Shown one piece after another: positions 1-9,074 of a DNA stretch of 64,000 bases. The first letter of the stretch is position 1. Each line of letters begins with the position of its first letter. A program made the position numbers and the translations under genes. Below the pieces are notes generated by a model, which saw only the letters and a program-made list of their open reading frames with translations, was not told where the DNA came from and made no database searches. The stretch is from Paludisphaera soli (GTDB lineage: Bacteria; Planctomycetota; Planctomycetia; Isosphaerales; Isosphaeraceae). The stretch covers positions 124,001 to 188,000 of the forward strand of contig NZ_JAALJI010000012.1 in NCBI RefSeq assembly GCF_011064595.1, written 5' to 3'.

Positions 1-25
1 CGACGGAAAGGAATTTCTTGCTCAT
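1..25 (-). CDS. N-terminal fragment of a gene leaving the window
   Basis: On the minus strand an ATG at 25 opens the peptide MSKKFLSV before the window ends. The basic start followed by hydrophobic residues could begin a signal peptide, but eight residues cannot identify a gene. The GAAAGACGTC just upstream is only a weak ribosome binding site. The long non-coding stretch to the right would hold its promoter. Confidence 0.35.
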
Positions 26-790
26 GACGTCTTTCGCTTTCGTGTTTCGTGTGCGGGACGAGGCCGTCCCGGGCCTGACGCGACCCTCGCGTCCGAAGCC
101 CTTCGGGCCCTGCGTGTTCGTTGGGATGTTTTGGGGATGATCGCCGCGAGGTCGACCGTTCGTCGTCGACCGTTCGGGGAGGCCGGAGCCTTCAACGCCG
201 GACGGCGGAGGCCCTTCTGGCGCGCCTCAGCGGAGCCGCGTCAACAACAACAGCCTCGGGCGGGACGGGCGGGCATGAGCAAGTCTCCGTGAAAAGGTCC
301 GCGACGGCCTGCCTGGGAGGAGGGGCCGATCGAGCCGCGTGACCTGCGACGACCTAACCATAGCCGGCATCGGCCCGCCAATCAAGCTCTCTTTCATAAT
401 TCCGATAGGATTTATATGGAATAGCCATCGTCTCTCCATGCCTTCTTCATTTCATCAGACCCCGAGAAGTCCAGGCGTCCTCTTCAAGGTTTTCTGCGTG
501 AAGACTTTGGCGAGGGAGATCCCGTCGCTCCCGACCGAAACGGACACGGGCCTCTCCAGGCCTGGTGACCGCCTCACTTTGAGCTGCCGGACGAGGATGA
601 GCAGGACCTCGCCTCGGCAATCTGGGCGGCCTGAGTAAAGAGCGGAGTATAAACTCTCATGCACCGGCATGGGGATTCGGGCAAAATAGATCAAATAGAC
701 AAGCCCGGCTCCCGATAAAAAGGAGTAGAATCCCTGTGGCTGGGCGGGTTTCGACGAGGGGTCGGCCCGGTGACTTGGAGAGGAGTGCGA
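26..790. other. Long intergenic stretch, no convincing gene
   Basis: About 765 bases lie between the clipped minus-strand start and the desaturase. The short open frames here have no ribosome binding site, no recognisable protein features and Arg/Gly/Ser-rich translations typical of out-of-frame GC-rich DNA. The parts around 355-430 and 640-735 are clearly richer in A and T than the rest and are the likely promoter zones. I see no tRNA fold, terminator or repeat. Confidence 0.5.
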
Positions 791-2080
791 ATGAGCGTTT
801 CAGAGGTCGTCCGTCCGTCGTTCGACGACATGGCCTTGCAAAAGCGGATCATGCAGCTGCGACGGCCGGACAACGTCACGAACCTGCTCTACCTCGGCCG
901 GGAGTACGTCTGCCTGGCTTTCATCATCGGGACGGCGGTGGTCTTCGCGGAGTCGCGGGCGGGATGGGGGCTGTCGTGGTGGTGGAACGTCCCGGTGTTC
1001 GCGGCGGCGATGGTCCTGGTCGGGGCCTTGCAGCACCGCCTTGCGGGCCTGGGGCATGAGTCTTCCCACTACACGTTCGTCAAGAATCGGTTCCTGAACG
1101 ACCTGATCCCCGACCTGTTCTGCATGTTCCCGATCCTGACCTCGGTGCACTACTACCGCGTCTTCCACATGGCGCACCACCAGCACACGAACGACCCCGA
1201 GAAGGATCCCGACCTGCTCAACCTGGGCCGGGGCAAGCGCGCCTTCGAGTTCCCGATGACTCGCGAGCGGTTCATCGCCCTGGTTTACTTCTGCATGATC
1301 GTCGCGCCCCTGCGGTTCACCGAGTACCAGTTCGCCTACATGACGGTGAACACGTTCGGCAAGGGGCGGAGCATCTACAACGGCACGGCGAAGGGGCGGG
1401 GGTTCGACGTCTACCTCCCCCGGCTGTCGACCATCCTGGGCGTGCTGTACGTCCTGGCGATCAACGCCGTCTTCATCGCGCTCACCGCGTCCGACCGGCC
1501 GCACTGGATCATCCCCGCGGCCCTGCTCTCGGGAGTGGCCGGGACGCTCGTCGCCTACGCGCTGCCGGATTGGGCGGTCTTCCAGTCGCCGTTCCGCCAG
1601 GCCTACTCCACGCGGTTCGCGGGCTCGGCGCGGCTCTGGTTCTTCACCGTCGTCCTGGCCGCGCTGGCGATGACGCGATGGGCCACCGACGGCCGATCGC
1701 CGATCTACGTCGTGCTGCTCTGGCTGGTCCCGCTGATCTCGACGTTCCCGTTCTTCATGCTGCTCCGGGACGTCTACCAGCACTCGAACGCGGACTCCGG
1801 CCGGCTGACGAACTCGCGGGTGTTCTTCGTCGACCCGTTCACGCGGTGGGCGGTGTTCATCTACGGGCAGGACATGCACATCCCCCACCACCTGTTCCCG
1901 ACCGTGCCGCACTACCGCCTGGCGGAGCTGCACGAGCTGCTCAAGTGCCGGCACGAGGCGTACGGCAGCCAGGTCGTGGAGTGCCACGGCACGTTCGTCG
2001 GCGACGAGGCCCACCCGACGATCCTCGACGAGATGACCAAGGCCCGACAGCCCCTTCTGCCGGGGTCGACCGGGGGATGA
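791..2080 (+). CDS. Membrane fatty acid desaturase family protein
   Basis: A 429-residue membrane di-iron desaturase or hydroxylase, which would introduce a double bond or hydroxyl into an acyl or related lipid chain using O2 and an electron donor. Three histidine boxes are visible: HESSH at 89-93, HMAHH at 126-130 and HIPHH at 363-367, with hydrophobic stretches between them. The start was chosen because AGGAG at 781-785 lies correctly before ATG 791; an in-frame ATG at 770 has no such site. It stands alone on the plus strand. Substrate and regiospecificity cannot be told from sequence; a carotenoid or sterol substrate is an alternative. Confidence 0.88.
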   Translation: MSVSEVVRPSFDDMALQKRIMQLRRPDNVTNLLYLGREYVCLAFIIGTAVVFAESRAGWGLSWWWNVPVFAAAMVLVGALQHRLAGLGHESSHYTFVKNRFLNDLIPDLFCMFPILTSVHYYRVFHMAHHQHTNDPEKDPDLLNLGRGKRAFEFPMTRERFIALVYFCMIVAPLRFTEYQFAYMTVNTFGKGRSIYNGTAKGRGFDVYLPRLSTILGVLYVLAINAVFIALTASDRPHWIIPAALLSGVAGTLVAYALPDWAVFQSPFRQAYSTRFAGSARLWFFTVVLAALAMTRWATDGRSPIYVVLLWLVPLISTFPFFMLLRDVYQHSNADSGRLTNSRVFFVDPFTRWAVFIYGQDMHIPHHLFPTVPHYRLAELHELLKCRHEAYGSQVVECHGTFVGDEAHPTILDEMTKARQPLLPGSTGG

Positions 2081-2196
2081 GTCGCCGCCCTGATGAAGGC
2101 GGAAGAGGGGCGACGAGTTGACGACCCCGATCGTCGCGGACACATTGGAGGTTGGGGCGGTTCGAGGATCGGAGGTCGAGACGGGGGGGCGGTCAT

Positions 2197-2829
2197 ATGG
2201 CGACGAGCACGATCAAGGACGTGCGGACCGAGCCCGACCAGGGCTTCCCCCCCTCGCTCTCGGTCCCGTCCGACGTCCGCCTGACCGTCGACGCCGACGA
2301 CTTCGGGCGCCTGTCCGCCGCCAACCCCGAGTTGCGGCTCGAACGCGCGGCCGATGGAGGCCTGATCGTGATGACGCCCGCATCCCCCGACGGCGGCGGC
2401 CGAGAGCTTGAGCTCGGGGCCCAGCTCAGAAACTGGAACAAGGCGACGGGCCTGGGCAAGGCTTTCAGCCCGTCGACAGGATTCACGCTACCCGACGGTT
2501 CCATTCGCGCCCCGGACGCCTCCTGGATCCGCCGCGACCGCTGGGAGGCGCTCGACGAGAGAGAGCGTCGGCGATTTTCCCGCATCACGCCCGACTTCGC
2601 CGCCGAGATCCGCTCCCCCAGCGATTCGATCGCGGACCTCCGGGCCAAGATGGCCGACTACCTCGCTCAGGGCGTGCGACTCGGCTGGCTGATCGATCCG
2701 CAGTCGCGGACGGTGGAGGTCTATCGTCCCGGCCGCGAACCCGAGACGCTGACGGCACCGAAGGAGATCTCCGGCGAGGACGTCCTGCCCGGCTTCACGC
2801 TCGACTTGGCCGAGATCCTTGACGGTTGA
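2197..2829 (+). CDS. Uma2 family protein (DUF820, predicted PD-(D/E)XK fold)
   Basis: A 210-residue protein matching the Uma2/DUF820 family, which has a restriction-endonuclease-like fold and is greatly expanded in planctomycetes and cyanobacteria with no settled function. The expected acidic sites are present: Asp in APDASW, Glu in FAAEIRSPSD, and a Lys a turn later in RAKMADYLAQG. The C-terminal part YRPGREPETL is also typical. ATG 2197 is preferred over ATG 2152, whose extension is Arg/Gly-rich. It is a single-gene unit. Confidence 0.85.
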   Translation: MATSTIKDVRTEPDQGFPPSLSVPSDVRLTVDADDFGRLSAANPELRLERAADGGLIVMTPASPDGGGRELELGAQLRNWNKATGLGKAFSPSTGFTLPDGSIRAPDASWIRRDRWEALDERERRRFSRITPDFAAEIRSPSDSIADLRAKMADYLAQGVRLGWLIDPQSRTVEVYRPGREPETLTAPKEISGEDVLPGFTLDLAEILDG

Positions 2830-2870
2830 TCCCCAGCGTCAGGCCCGTCGCGACGGGCCCTGGCTCGCGT

Positions 2871-3488
2871 TCAAATCATCAGGACGAGGCAGCCGGCTGA
2901 CGCGAGGACCAGCACCACGGCCAGGATGCCGCAGATCAGGCCCACCAGCGACGCCGGCCTCTCGACGCCGCCGAAGCTCGCCAGCACGACGGCCACCGTG
3001 CCGCCGAGGAGCATGAACAGGCCGACGAGCCCCCAGACCGCGAACAGGAAGGTCTCGGACCCGAGTCCGACCGCCACGCCGTACCCGATCGGCAGGAAGG
3101 CGAACGAGGCCAGGGCCGCGCCTCCCAGGATGGCCGACGCCCTGGCGATGGGCGACGTCCCGTCCCTCTCGGCGGCGACCACGCGCGGAGCGGACGTCGG
3201 GCGTCCCGCGAACGGATCGCGGTGGGGCTCGACGGCCTCGTCGCCCAGGTAGGCCTCAGGCGGGTCGAGCCGCGACAGCACGGCCAGGACGTCGTCGCGA
3301 GAAGCCTCCCGCCCCGACCCGACCCGCCCTTGGAGCAGTTCGTCGATCCGCGATTCGACCTCGCCAACGACGTCCAGCCGCTCCGCCCGCGACACCCGCC
3401 CCAGGAGCGCCCGGTCGATCGCGTCGAGCCGGGCGTCGATCAGGATCCGCGCCGAATTCCGGGTCGCGTTCATCTCCGCCGTGCTCAT
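2871..3488 (-). CDS. HAAS/DUF1700-like membrane protein partnered with PadR
   Basis: A 205-residue protein. Residues 1-75 form a helical, charged segment (DAIDRALLG, ERLDVVGEVESRIDELL, DDVLAVLSRLDPPEAYL) resembling the HAAS/DUF1700 domain found beside PadR regulators. About four hydrophobic segments follow. The gene starts inside the stop codon of the PadR gene (ATGA at 3485-3488), so the two are translationally coupled. By analogy with such pairs it may sense envelope conditions, but that is inference. Confidence 0.75.
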   Translation of the reverse strand: MSTAEMNATRNSARILIDARLDAIDRALLGRVSRAERLDVVGEVESRIDELLQGRVGSGREASRDDVLAVLSRLDPPEAYLGDEAVEPHRDPFAGRPTSAPRVVAAERDGTSPIARASAILGGAALASFAFLPIGYGVAVGLGSETFLFAVWGLVGLFMLLGGTVAVVLASFGGVERPASLVGLICGILAVVLVLASAGCLVLMI

Positions 3489-3817
3489 CCTCGCCCCCCT
3501 TCGAGTAAAGTGCTCAGGCTCGCGGCCACCGTCCGCCAGCCCCGCGTCATCTCCCGAAAGCGTCGTTCCCCCTCCGGGGTCAGGCGATAGTAGCGCCGCG
3601 TCGGCCCGGCCGGCGAGGGCTCGGCGCGGATCGCCAGGAAGCCCTCCCTCGCCAGCCTCGCCAGCACCGGATAGACCGTGCTCTCGGTGAACTCCAGCCC
3701 CTCGATCTTTCGCAGCCGCTCGACGATCCCGTATCCGTAGGCCTCGCCGCCGTCCATCGTCGCCAGGACGGCCAGCTCGACCAAGCCTTTACGCAGTTGC
3801 GTCTCCCAGGAACTCAT
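3485..3817 (-). CDS. PadR family transcriptional regulator
   Basis: A 110-residue winged-helix repressor of the PadR family. The N-terminal part LRKGLVELAVLATM, the YGYGIVERL helix, the recognition helix ESTVYPVLARLAREGFL and the wing PTRRYYRLTPEGERR are all typical. It is a short PadR with a single C-terminal dimerisation helix. It overlaps the downstream membrane-protein gene by 4 bases. Such regulators usually repress their own operon; the candidate operator lies just upstream. Confidence 0.93.
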   Translation of the reverse strand: MSSWETQLRKGLVELAVLATMDGGEAYGYGIVERLRKIEGLEFTESTVYPVLARLAREGFLAIRAEPSPAGPTRRYYRLTPEGERRFREMTRGWRTVAASLSTLLEGGRG

Positions 3818-3837
3818 CCACTCTCGCCTCCGGCCGC

Positions 3838-3863
3838 ATGTACCTCGGATTGCATAGTACCGA
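3838..3863. promoter_or_regulatory. Possible PadR operator
   Basis: Twenty bases upstream of the PadR start two GTAC cores (in CATGTAC at 3838-3844 and GTAC at 3857-3860) and an imperfect CTCGG/CCGAG inverted repeat lie in otherwise unstructured DNA. Some PadR proteins bind ATGTAC/GTACAT-type sites, so this may be the autoregulatory operator. The spacing is not the canonical one. Confidence 0.25.
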
Positions 3864-3954
3864 GCCGCGCGTGCGTGTCAAGACGCTACGCCCCGGCGCG
3901 CGGAGCGACCCCGCACGGCGCGGGGCCGGAACGGGGTCGGCAATGGGGCGTGAG

Positions 3955-5025
3955 TCAGTCGTCCGCGACGCGTCTCGCGGCCGAGGCCTCGCGGGGCCGT
4001 CGCAGGTGGTTGACGACGTCCTCGAACGAGCCGAGGCCCATCGGGAAGTGGGGCGGGCGGACCGCGTTGAGCCCCAGGCCCGAGCGGACCTTCCTGCGGG
4101 CTCCGAGCCGGCCCAGCTCGCGGGCGGCGTCGACCTTGCCGAGGAAGAACGGGATGAAGCGCAGCCGCGCCATTCGCCACGCCGCCTGGGCCAGGACCAG
4201 GCCGACGTGGGGCAGGAGGGCGACCGCCAGCTTGCTCGCCGGAAGGTTGGACCAGAAGACCAGCTCGGCGTTGCGGGCCATCAGACGCTGGAGCCGGGGG
4301 CTGCGGTGGTCGGCCGTGGCCGAGATGTCGTGGAGCACCCGGCAGTGCGGCGTGAAGACCACGCGATAGCCCGCCCAGCGGAGCCGGAAACCCAGGTCCA
4401 CGTCCTCGTAATACGAGACCAGCGAGGCGTCGAAGCCGCCGCCCGCCGCCCGGAGCGCGTCGGCGCGATAGAAGGAGGCCGATCCGCTGGCGCTCATGAC
4501 GTCCTCGACCGGGCGCGACGCCCATCGCGCCGCGGGCTGGCCGTGGCCCCGCTTGGAGGGCCAGCCGGCCAGGCTGTAAGAGTCGCCGGCCGAGTCGACG
4601 CGTCCGGGCGTCGAGCGCACCAGGACGAGCGGCGTCACCGCGCCGACGGTCGGGTCGCGGAACGGCTCCAGGCCGGCTTCGATCCACCCCGGCGTCAGCT
4701 CGGTGTCGTCGTTGAGGACCTGGATGAAGCGGCCCCGGGCCGCCTCGATCCCGGCGTTGGCGGCGCGGCAGAAGCCCTGGCCGGGGGCGAGCCGGACGAC
4801 TCGCACCTGCGGATAGGCCTCCGCGAGCCAGCGGCGGGTCTCCTCGCCGGGGCCGTTGTCCGAGACGACGACCTCGCAGGCGAGTTCGGGCTCGCGCGGG
4901 AGGTTCTCGAAAAGGCTCGCCAGGCAGGGTTCCAGCAGCCGCCGGCCGTGGTAGGTGGGGATCACGATCGAGCAGGCGGGCCGGCTCAGGCCTCCGGCGG
5001 CTTCGGCGGGCGCGAGTGATTCCAC
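3955..5025 (-). CDS. Glycosyltransferase family 2 (rhamnosyltransferase-like)
   Basis: A 356-residue GT-A glycosyltransferase. It shows the CSIVIPTYHG start of the fold, VVVSDNGPG for nucleotide-sugar binding, QVLNDDTEL carrying the metal-binding acidic motif, and YYEDVDLGFRLRWAG, the Glu-Asp region of rhamnosyltransferase-like GT2 enzymes. The C-terminal helices fit membrane association. The start is inferred as GTG 5025, inside the end of the sugar transferase gene, giving a 40-base overlap and probable coupling. It likely adds a sugar to a lipid-linked glycan begun by the upstream enzyme. Confidence 0.88.
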   Translation of the reverse strand: MESLAPAEAAGGLSRPACSIVIPTYHGRRLLEPCLASLFENLPREPELACEVVVSDNGPGEETRRWLAEAYPQVRVVRLAPGQGFCRAANAGIEAARGRFIQVLNDDTELTPGWIEAGLEPFRDPTVGAVTPLVLVRSTPGRVDSAGDSYSLAGWPSKRGHGQPAARWASRPVEDVMSASGSASFYRADALRAAGGGFDASLVSYYEDVDLGFRLRWAGYRVVFTPHCRVLHDISATADHRSPRLQRLMARNAELVFWSNLPASKLAVALLPHVGLVLAQAAWRMARLRFIPFFLGKVDAARELGRLGARRKVRSGLGLNAVRPPHFPMGLGSFEDVVNHLRRPREASAARRVADD

Positions 5026-6101
5026 GAGATCTTTCCCCAGGCGACGTGCTGGATGGTCATCAGCAGGATGCGGAAGTCGATCCAGAACGACCAGCGGTTG
5101 ATGTAGTCGAGGTCGTACTGGATCCGCTTCCGGAGCGAAGTCCGCCCGCGCCAGCCGTGGACCTGGGCCCACCCGGTCATCCCGCAGGGGACCGCGTGGC
5201 GCAGGTCGTAGTCGGGCATCTCGGCGGAGAACTGCTCGACGAAGACCGGCCGCTCGGGCCGGGGTCCGACGAGGCTCATCTCCCCCTTCAGGACGTTGAA
5301 GAGCTGCGGCAGCTCGTCGACGTTCGTGTGCCGGAGCCAGTCGCCGATGCGGGTGCAGCGAGCGTCGTGGTCGGAGGCCCAGATCGGCCCGGTCTCCTTC
5401 TCGGCGTCGCTCGTCATGCTCCGAAACTTCACGATCCGGAAACGACGCCCCCCCTGCCCGATCCTCTCCTGCGTGTAGAAGATGGGCCGGCCCGAGGAGA
5501 GCAGGATCGCCGCGGCGACCGTCAGGAACAGGGGCGCGAAGAGGGCGAGCAGCGTCGCCGAGACCAGGACGTCGGCCCCGCGCTTGGCGAGCCGCGCGCC
5601 GTCCGAGCGGGCCCACTTGCGGAACCGGGAGGCGGCCGTCCGCCAGTCGAACTCGGGGCGCGCGGCCGGGCCCTCGGCGTCGAGCTCCAGGCCTGCGAGG
5701 TCGGGGGCTCCCCCGCCGACGGACACCCAGTGGACGCTGACCCGCGGGTTCGCCAGCCGGGCGAGGCTGGGCCGCAGGTGCCGCCTGGGCTTGGAGTGCG
5801 CGACCACGACGTGGGTGGCCCCGGCCTCGTCGACGATCTCGTCGAGGCGGTCGATGTCGCCCAGCACGGGGAGCGGCCGGGTGCGCGGGTTGACCGCCAG
5901 GTGGCGGCCCCGGAACCTCGGCCCCGACTTGCGGTGATGGCCGGCGTCGATGAACCCGACGATCGGGACCGGCCCGCCGTCGAGGTCGCGAAGCAGCCTT
6001 CGGGCGTCGCGGGGCGCGCCGACGACCAGGATCCGCTTGCGCGTCCGCCCGGCCAGGTCGACCACCCGCTCCCGTCCCACGACTTCCAGGGAATCATTCA
6101 T
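4986..6101 (-). CDS. Polyprenyl-phosphate sugar-1-phosphate transferase
   Basis: A 371-residue initiating transferase for exopolysaccharide or O-glycan synthesis; it would move a sugar-1-phosphate onto undecaprenyl phosphate. Residues 1-130 form a nucleotide-binding-like region (KRILVVGAP, PVLGDIDRLDEIV). A membrane segment GADVLVSATLLALFAP follows, then the catalytic bacterial-sugar-transferase domain with FRIVKFRSM, THVDELPQL-like NVDELPQLFNVLKGEMSLVGPRPERP, and GMTGWAQVHGWRG. ATG 6101 gives MNDSLEVVG; upstream in-frame codons are non-coding in character. It is the first gene of a two-gene minus-strand operon. Confidence 0.92.
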   Translation of the reverse strand: MNDSLEVVGRERVVDLAGRTRKRILVVGAPRDARRLLRDLDGGPVPIVGFIDAGHHRKSGPRFRGRHLAVNPRTRPLPVLGDIDRLDEIVDEAGATHVVVAHSKPRRHLRPSLARLANPRVSVHWVSVGGGAPDLAGLELDAEGPAARPEFDWRTAASRFRKWARSDGARLAKRGADVLVSATLLALFAPLFLTVAAAILLSSGRPIFYTQERIGQGGRRFRIVKFRSMTSDAEKETGPIWASDHDARCTRIGDWLRHTNVDELPQLFNVLKGEMSLVGPRPERPVFVEQFSAEMPDYDLRHAVPCGMTGWAQVHGWRGRTSLRKRIQYDLDYINRWSFWIDFRILLMTIQHVAWGKISWNHSRPPKPPEA

Positions 6102-6324
6102 GAGGCGCCACCGATCCCTCGGTCGGACTCCGGGCGATCGCCCAGGCCTTCGGTCGCCCGATTGGCCTTTGCGGACCCCCGCCGTTCCCCGTACCATCCT
6201 TGGCGAACACCGCCCCGCGCGGTTTTGTTCAAGCTTCTCCATCGGCGCATCCGACGGAATCATCCAGTGAATCCGGAAAACCCCGGATCCGGGCAAGGCC
6301 GGCAAACCCGACGAGGTCGACCGA
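6102..6324. promoter_or_regulatory. Divergent promoter region of the glycan cluster
   Basis: A 223-base gap separates the minus-strand sugar transferase operon from the plus-strand glycosyltransferase operon, so both promoters must lie here. The segment around 6215-6270 is relatively A/T-rich. I could not assign a convincing -35/-10 pair. Confidence 0.45.
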
Positions 6325-7419
6325 GTGGACCCTTCCCCCCGCCAGCCGCAGAACCGTCCCGAGCCGCCCCGGCTGACGGTCGTCGTCGTGAACTACGACG
6401 GCTGGCCGGACGTCGCGGGGCTGCTCGACCGGCTCGTCCGGGAGCCCGAATTCCTTTCGGGCGCCTGCCGGGCGGTGGTGGTCGACAACGCCTCGCCCTC
6501 GCCGAGGCCCGACGCGGAAGTCTTCCGCCGACCGGGCCTCCGGCTCGTGCTGCGGCCCGATAATGGCGGATTCGCCGTCGGTGTCAACGCGGGTTGGCGC
6601 GCAAGTCCCGCGCCCTGGCTCTTGCTGCTCAATCCCGACGTGGCGATCGAACCCGGGACCCTCGGCCGGATCCTCGAACGCCTCGACGCCCTGGAGGCCC
6701 GCCCCGAAGGCCCCCCCGGCGTCGTCGGCTTCGGCCTCCGCAACGAAGACGGGTCGCACCAGGGCTCGGTCGGCGTCTTCCCCAGCCTGGCTCGATCGTT
6801 CCGCGAGCAGCTCACGCCCCGTCGGCGGCGGAAGTACGTCCCGTCGGATCGCCTGCGCCCCGGCGAGGTCGACTGGGTCACGGGGGCCTGCATGCTGATC
6901 CACGGCGCGCTGATGGCCGAGCTGGGGGGCCTCGACGAGGACTTCTTCCTGTACCACGAGGAGGTCGACTTCTGCCGCCGGGCCCGCGACCGGGGCTGGC
7001 GGATCGAGTACGACCCGGGCGTGACGGTGGTCCACCGAGCGCCCTTGCAGGATCGGCCGATTTCGCCCAAGATGCGGGTCGTCATCCGGCACAGCAAGCT
7101 CCTGTACTTCCGCAAGCACGCCCCCCGCCGGCAGTTCCTCGCCCTCGCGCGGATCGTCGAGCTGGAGGCGGCCGCCCGGGGCGCCTGGGCGGCCGTGCGG
7201 AAGCTCCAGGCGGAGCGGCGGGCCTGGAAGGTCGTCGGCGAGGTCGCGAGGCGACTCCGCCGCGGCGGCGGCCCCCTCGGGCGTCGCGTGATCGAGCTGG
7301 CGGAACGGGCCGAGTCCGGGGAGCCCGGCGTCGACGACGGCGGCCGACGCCTCGGCGACGGTCCCAACCCCGCCAGGGCCCGACGCCCGGCGCGGGCGTC
7401 GCGGGCCTCCGACGGCTGA
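6325..7419 (+). CDS. Glycosyltransferase family 2
   Basis: A 364-residue GT2 enzyme of the rhamnosyltransferase-like type: LTVVVVNYDGWPDV begins the fold, AVVVDNASP binds the nucleotide sugar, LLLLNPDVAIEPG is the metal-binding region, and FFLYHEEVDFCRRARDRGW is the catalytic acidic region. The last 60 residues are Arg/Ala-rich and probably disordered. Translation starts at GTG 6325. It opens the plus-strand run that continues with three GT-C-like membrane proteins, and probably extends the lipid-linked oligosaccharide. Confidence 0.88.
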   Translation: MDPSPRQPQNRPEPPRLTVVVVNYDGWPDVAGLLDRLVREPEFLSGACRAVVVDNASPSPRPDAEVFRRPGLRLVLRPDNGGFAVGVNAGWRASPAPWLLLLNPDVAIEPGTLGRILERLDALEARPEGPPGVVGFGLRNEDGSHQGSVGVFPSLARSFREQLTPRRRRKYVPSDRLRPGEVDWVTGACMLIHGALMAELGGLDEDFFLYHEEVDFCRRARDRGWRIEYDPGVTVVHRAPLQDRPISPKMRVVIRHSKLLYFRKHAPRRQFLALARIVELEAAARGAWAAVRKLQAERRAWKVVGEVARRLRRGGGPLGRRVIELAERAESGEPGVDDGGRRLGDGPNPARARRPARASRASDG

Positions 7420-7477
7420 CGCGGACGGGCGGAGGATCCGCCCGCCGAGGATCGCACGGCGAAAGGACGGAACCGAC

Positions 7478-9046
7478 TTGACCCCCGCGCGACACGCCCT
7501 GCGGATCGCCCTCCTGACGGCCTTCGCCGCCGCCCTGCTCGGCCGGCTGGCCGCGACCACCGAGGTCATGTACGCCGACGGGCTCCGATACGTCGCCGGC
7601 GCCCAAGCCGTCGCCCGGGGCGACTGGAAGGCGTCCGTCGTCCGCGCCGTCGACCACCCCGCCTATCCGGTCGCGATCGCCGCCGCCCACCGGGCCCTCG
7701 GCCTCGATGACGGCCCGCAAGGCTGGCAGTCCGCGGCGCAGGTGGTCTCGGTGCTCGCCGGCGCGATGCTCGTCCCCCCACTCTACCTCGTCGCGTTGGA
7801 GCTGTTCGGGAGCACCGCCGCCTGGCTCGCCTGCCTGCTGGCGTTCCTGGTCCCGACGACCGGGCATGTGCTGGCCGACGTGCTCTCGGAGGGTACGTTC
7901 CTCCTGTTCTTCACCTGGGGATGCTGGACGGCCCTCCGCTTCTTCCGAGCCGGGGCGGTGCGCTGGCTGATCCCCACGATCGCCTGCGCCGGGGCGGCCT
8001 ACCTGACCCGGCCCGAGGGCCTCTTGCTCCCCGCCGCGCTCGCCGCGGCGCTGCTCCTGACGCCCCTCGCCGCCGGGCTCCGGCTGTCCCGCGCCGCCTG
8101 GCTGCGGGCGACGGCCCTGGTGGTCGTCGGCCCGTCGCTGATCGTCGGGCCTTACGTCGCGATGAAGGGGGGGATCGGCACCAAGCCGGCCGTGGCGCGA
8201 CTGCTGGGGACCGCGCCGAAGTCGTCGGCGACGGCCGTCGAGCGCGAGCGTCCCCTCGACGCCGATCAGACCGCGCTGAAGGCGTTGGCCGTCTCCTGGC
8301 GGGGGATGTTCCGGGCCGTCCAGGGCGCCGTCACGACGCCGCTCCTGGCGCTCGCCGCGTTCGGGCTCTGGTCCCGAGGTCCGGCGCGAGACGCCGGCCA
8401 GTCGCGCGGCCGGCTGTTCGTCGCGATCGTCGCCGGGGCCTGGATGCTCGCCCTGGTCCGCCTCTACGCCACCGGCGGCTACTGCACGCCCCGACACGCC
8501 CTCATCCTGGCGCTACCGATCACGGCGGCCGCCGCTCACGGGCTTTCGCGGCTTGGCGAACGGCTTGCCGAGCGGTTCGCGGCCGGACGCGTCGAGAACC
8601 GTCGGCTCGTGCACGGCCTGGCCTGCGCCGCCGGCGTGGCGGTCGTCGCGATCGGTTGGGGCCCGCGGACGCTGGCCCCGATCAACGCCGACTACAACGG
8701 CTATCGCGCGGCCGGCGACTGGCTCGCCTCGCACGCCGCCCCCGACGCGAAGGTCTTCGACCTCAAGGGTTGGGCGATGTACTACGGCCGTCGCCCGGGC
8801 TACTCGTTCGCCGACTACGGGGAGGCGGCCCGCGACCCGAAGCTGGGGTATCTCGTCGCTCACGACGCCTTCCTCATCGGCGAATGGCCCTACTGCCAGA
8901 CGGTGCGCGACCTCGTCGGCGGGAGATCGCCGGTCGCGTCGTTCCCGCCCCAGAGGCGCAAGGGGATCGCGCAGGTCCACGTCTTCGAACTGGCCCCGGG
9001 CCTGGCCCGCTCGGAGCCGGCCCCGGGATCGGCCGCGACGCATTGA
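7478..9046 (+). CDS. Multi-pass GT-C/GT39-like membrane protein, copy 1
   Basis: A 522-residue protein with about 9-11 membrane segments and a soluble C-terminal third, the plan of GT39/ArnT-type enzymes that use polyprenyl-phosphate sugars at the outer face. It begins at TTG 7478 after AAGGA. The first loop reads YADGLRYVAGAQ, where GT39 enzymes usually carry Asp-Glu. Landmarks shared with the next gene are VLSEGTFLLFFTWG, RPEGLLLPA and GYCTPRHAL, so the two arose by tandem duplication. Activity and substrate are unproven. Confidence 0.75.
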   Translation: MTPARHALRIALLTAFAAALLGRLAATTEVMYADGLRYVAGAQAVARGDWKASVVRAVDHPAYPVAIAAAHRALGLDDGPQGWQSAAQVVSVLAGAMLVPPLYLVALELFGSTAAWLACLLAFLVPTTGHVLADVLSEGTFLLFFTWGCWTALRFFRAGAVRWLIPTIACAGAAYLTRPEGLLLPAALAAALLLTPLAAGLRLSRAAWLRATALVVVGPSLIVGPYVAMKGGIGTKPAVARLLGTAPKSSATAVERERPLDADQTALKALAVSWRGMFRAVQGAVTTPLLALAAFGLWSRGPARDAGQSRGRLFVAIVAGAWMLALVRLYATGGYCTPRHALILALPITAAAAHGLSRLGERLAERFAAGRVENRRLVHGLACAAGVAVVAIGWGPRTLAPINADYNGYRAAGDWLASHAAPDAKVFDLKGWAMYYGRRPGYSFADYGEAARDPKLGYLVAHDAFLIGEWPYCQTVRDLVGGRSPVASFPPQRRKGIAQVHVFELAPGLARSEPAPGSAATH

Positions 9047-9074
9047 CGGACCGCAGAGACGAAGGAGTGTCGAC

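Noticed and set aside
121-694. Short open frames in the first 700 bases
   Set aside because: No ribosome binding site, no signal or motif, and they overlap each other on both strands.
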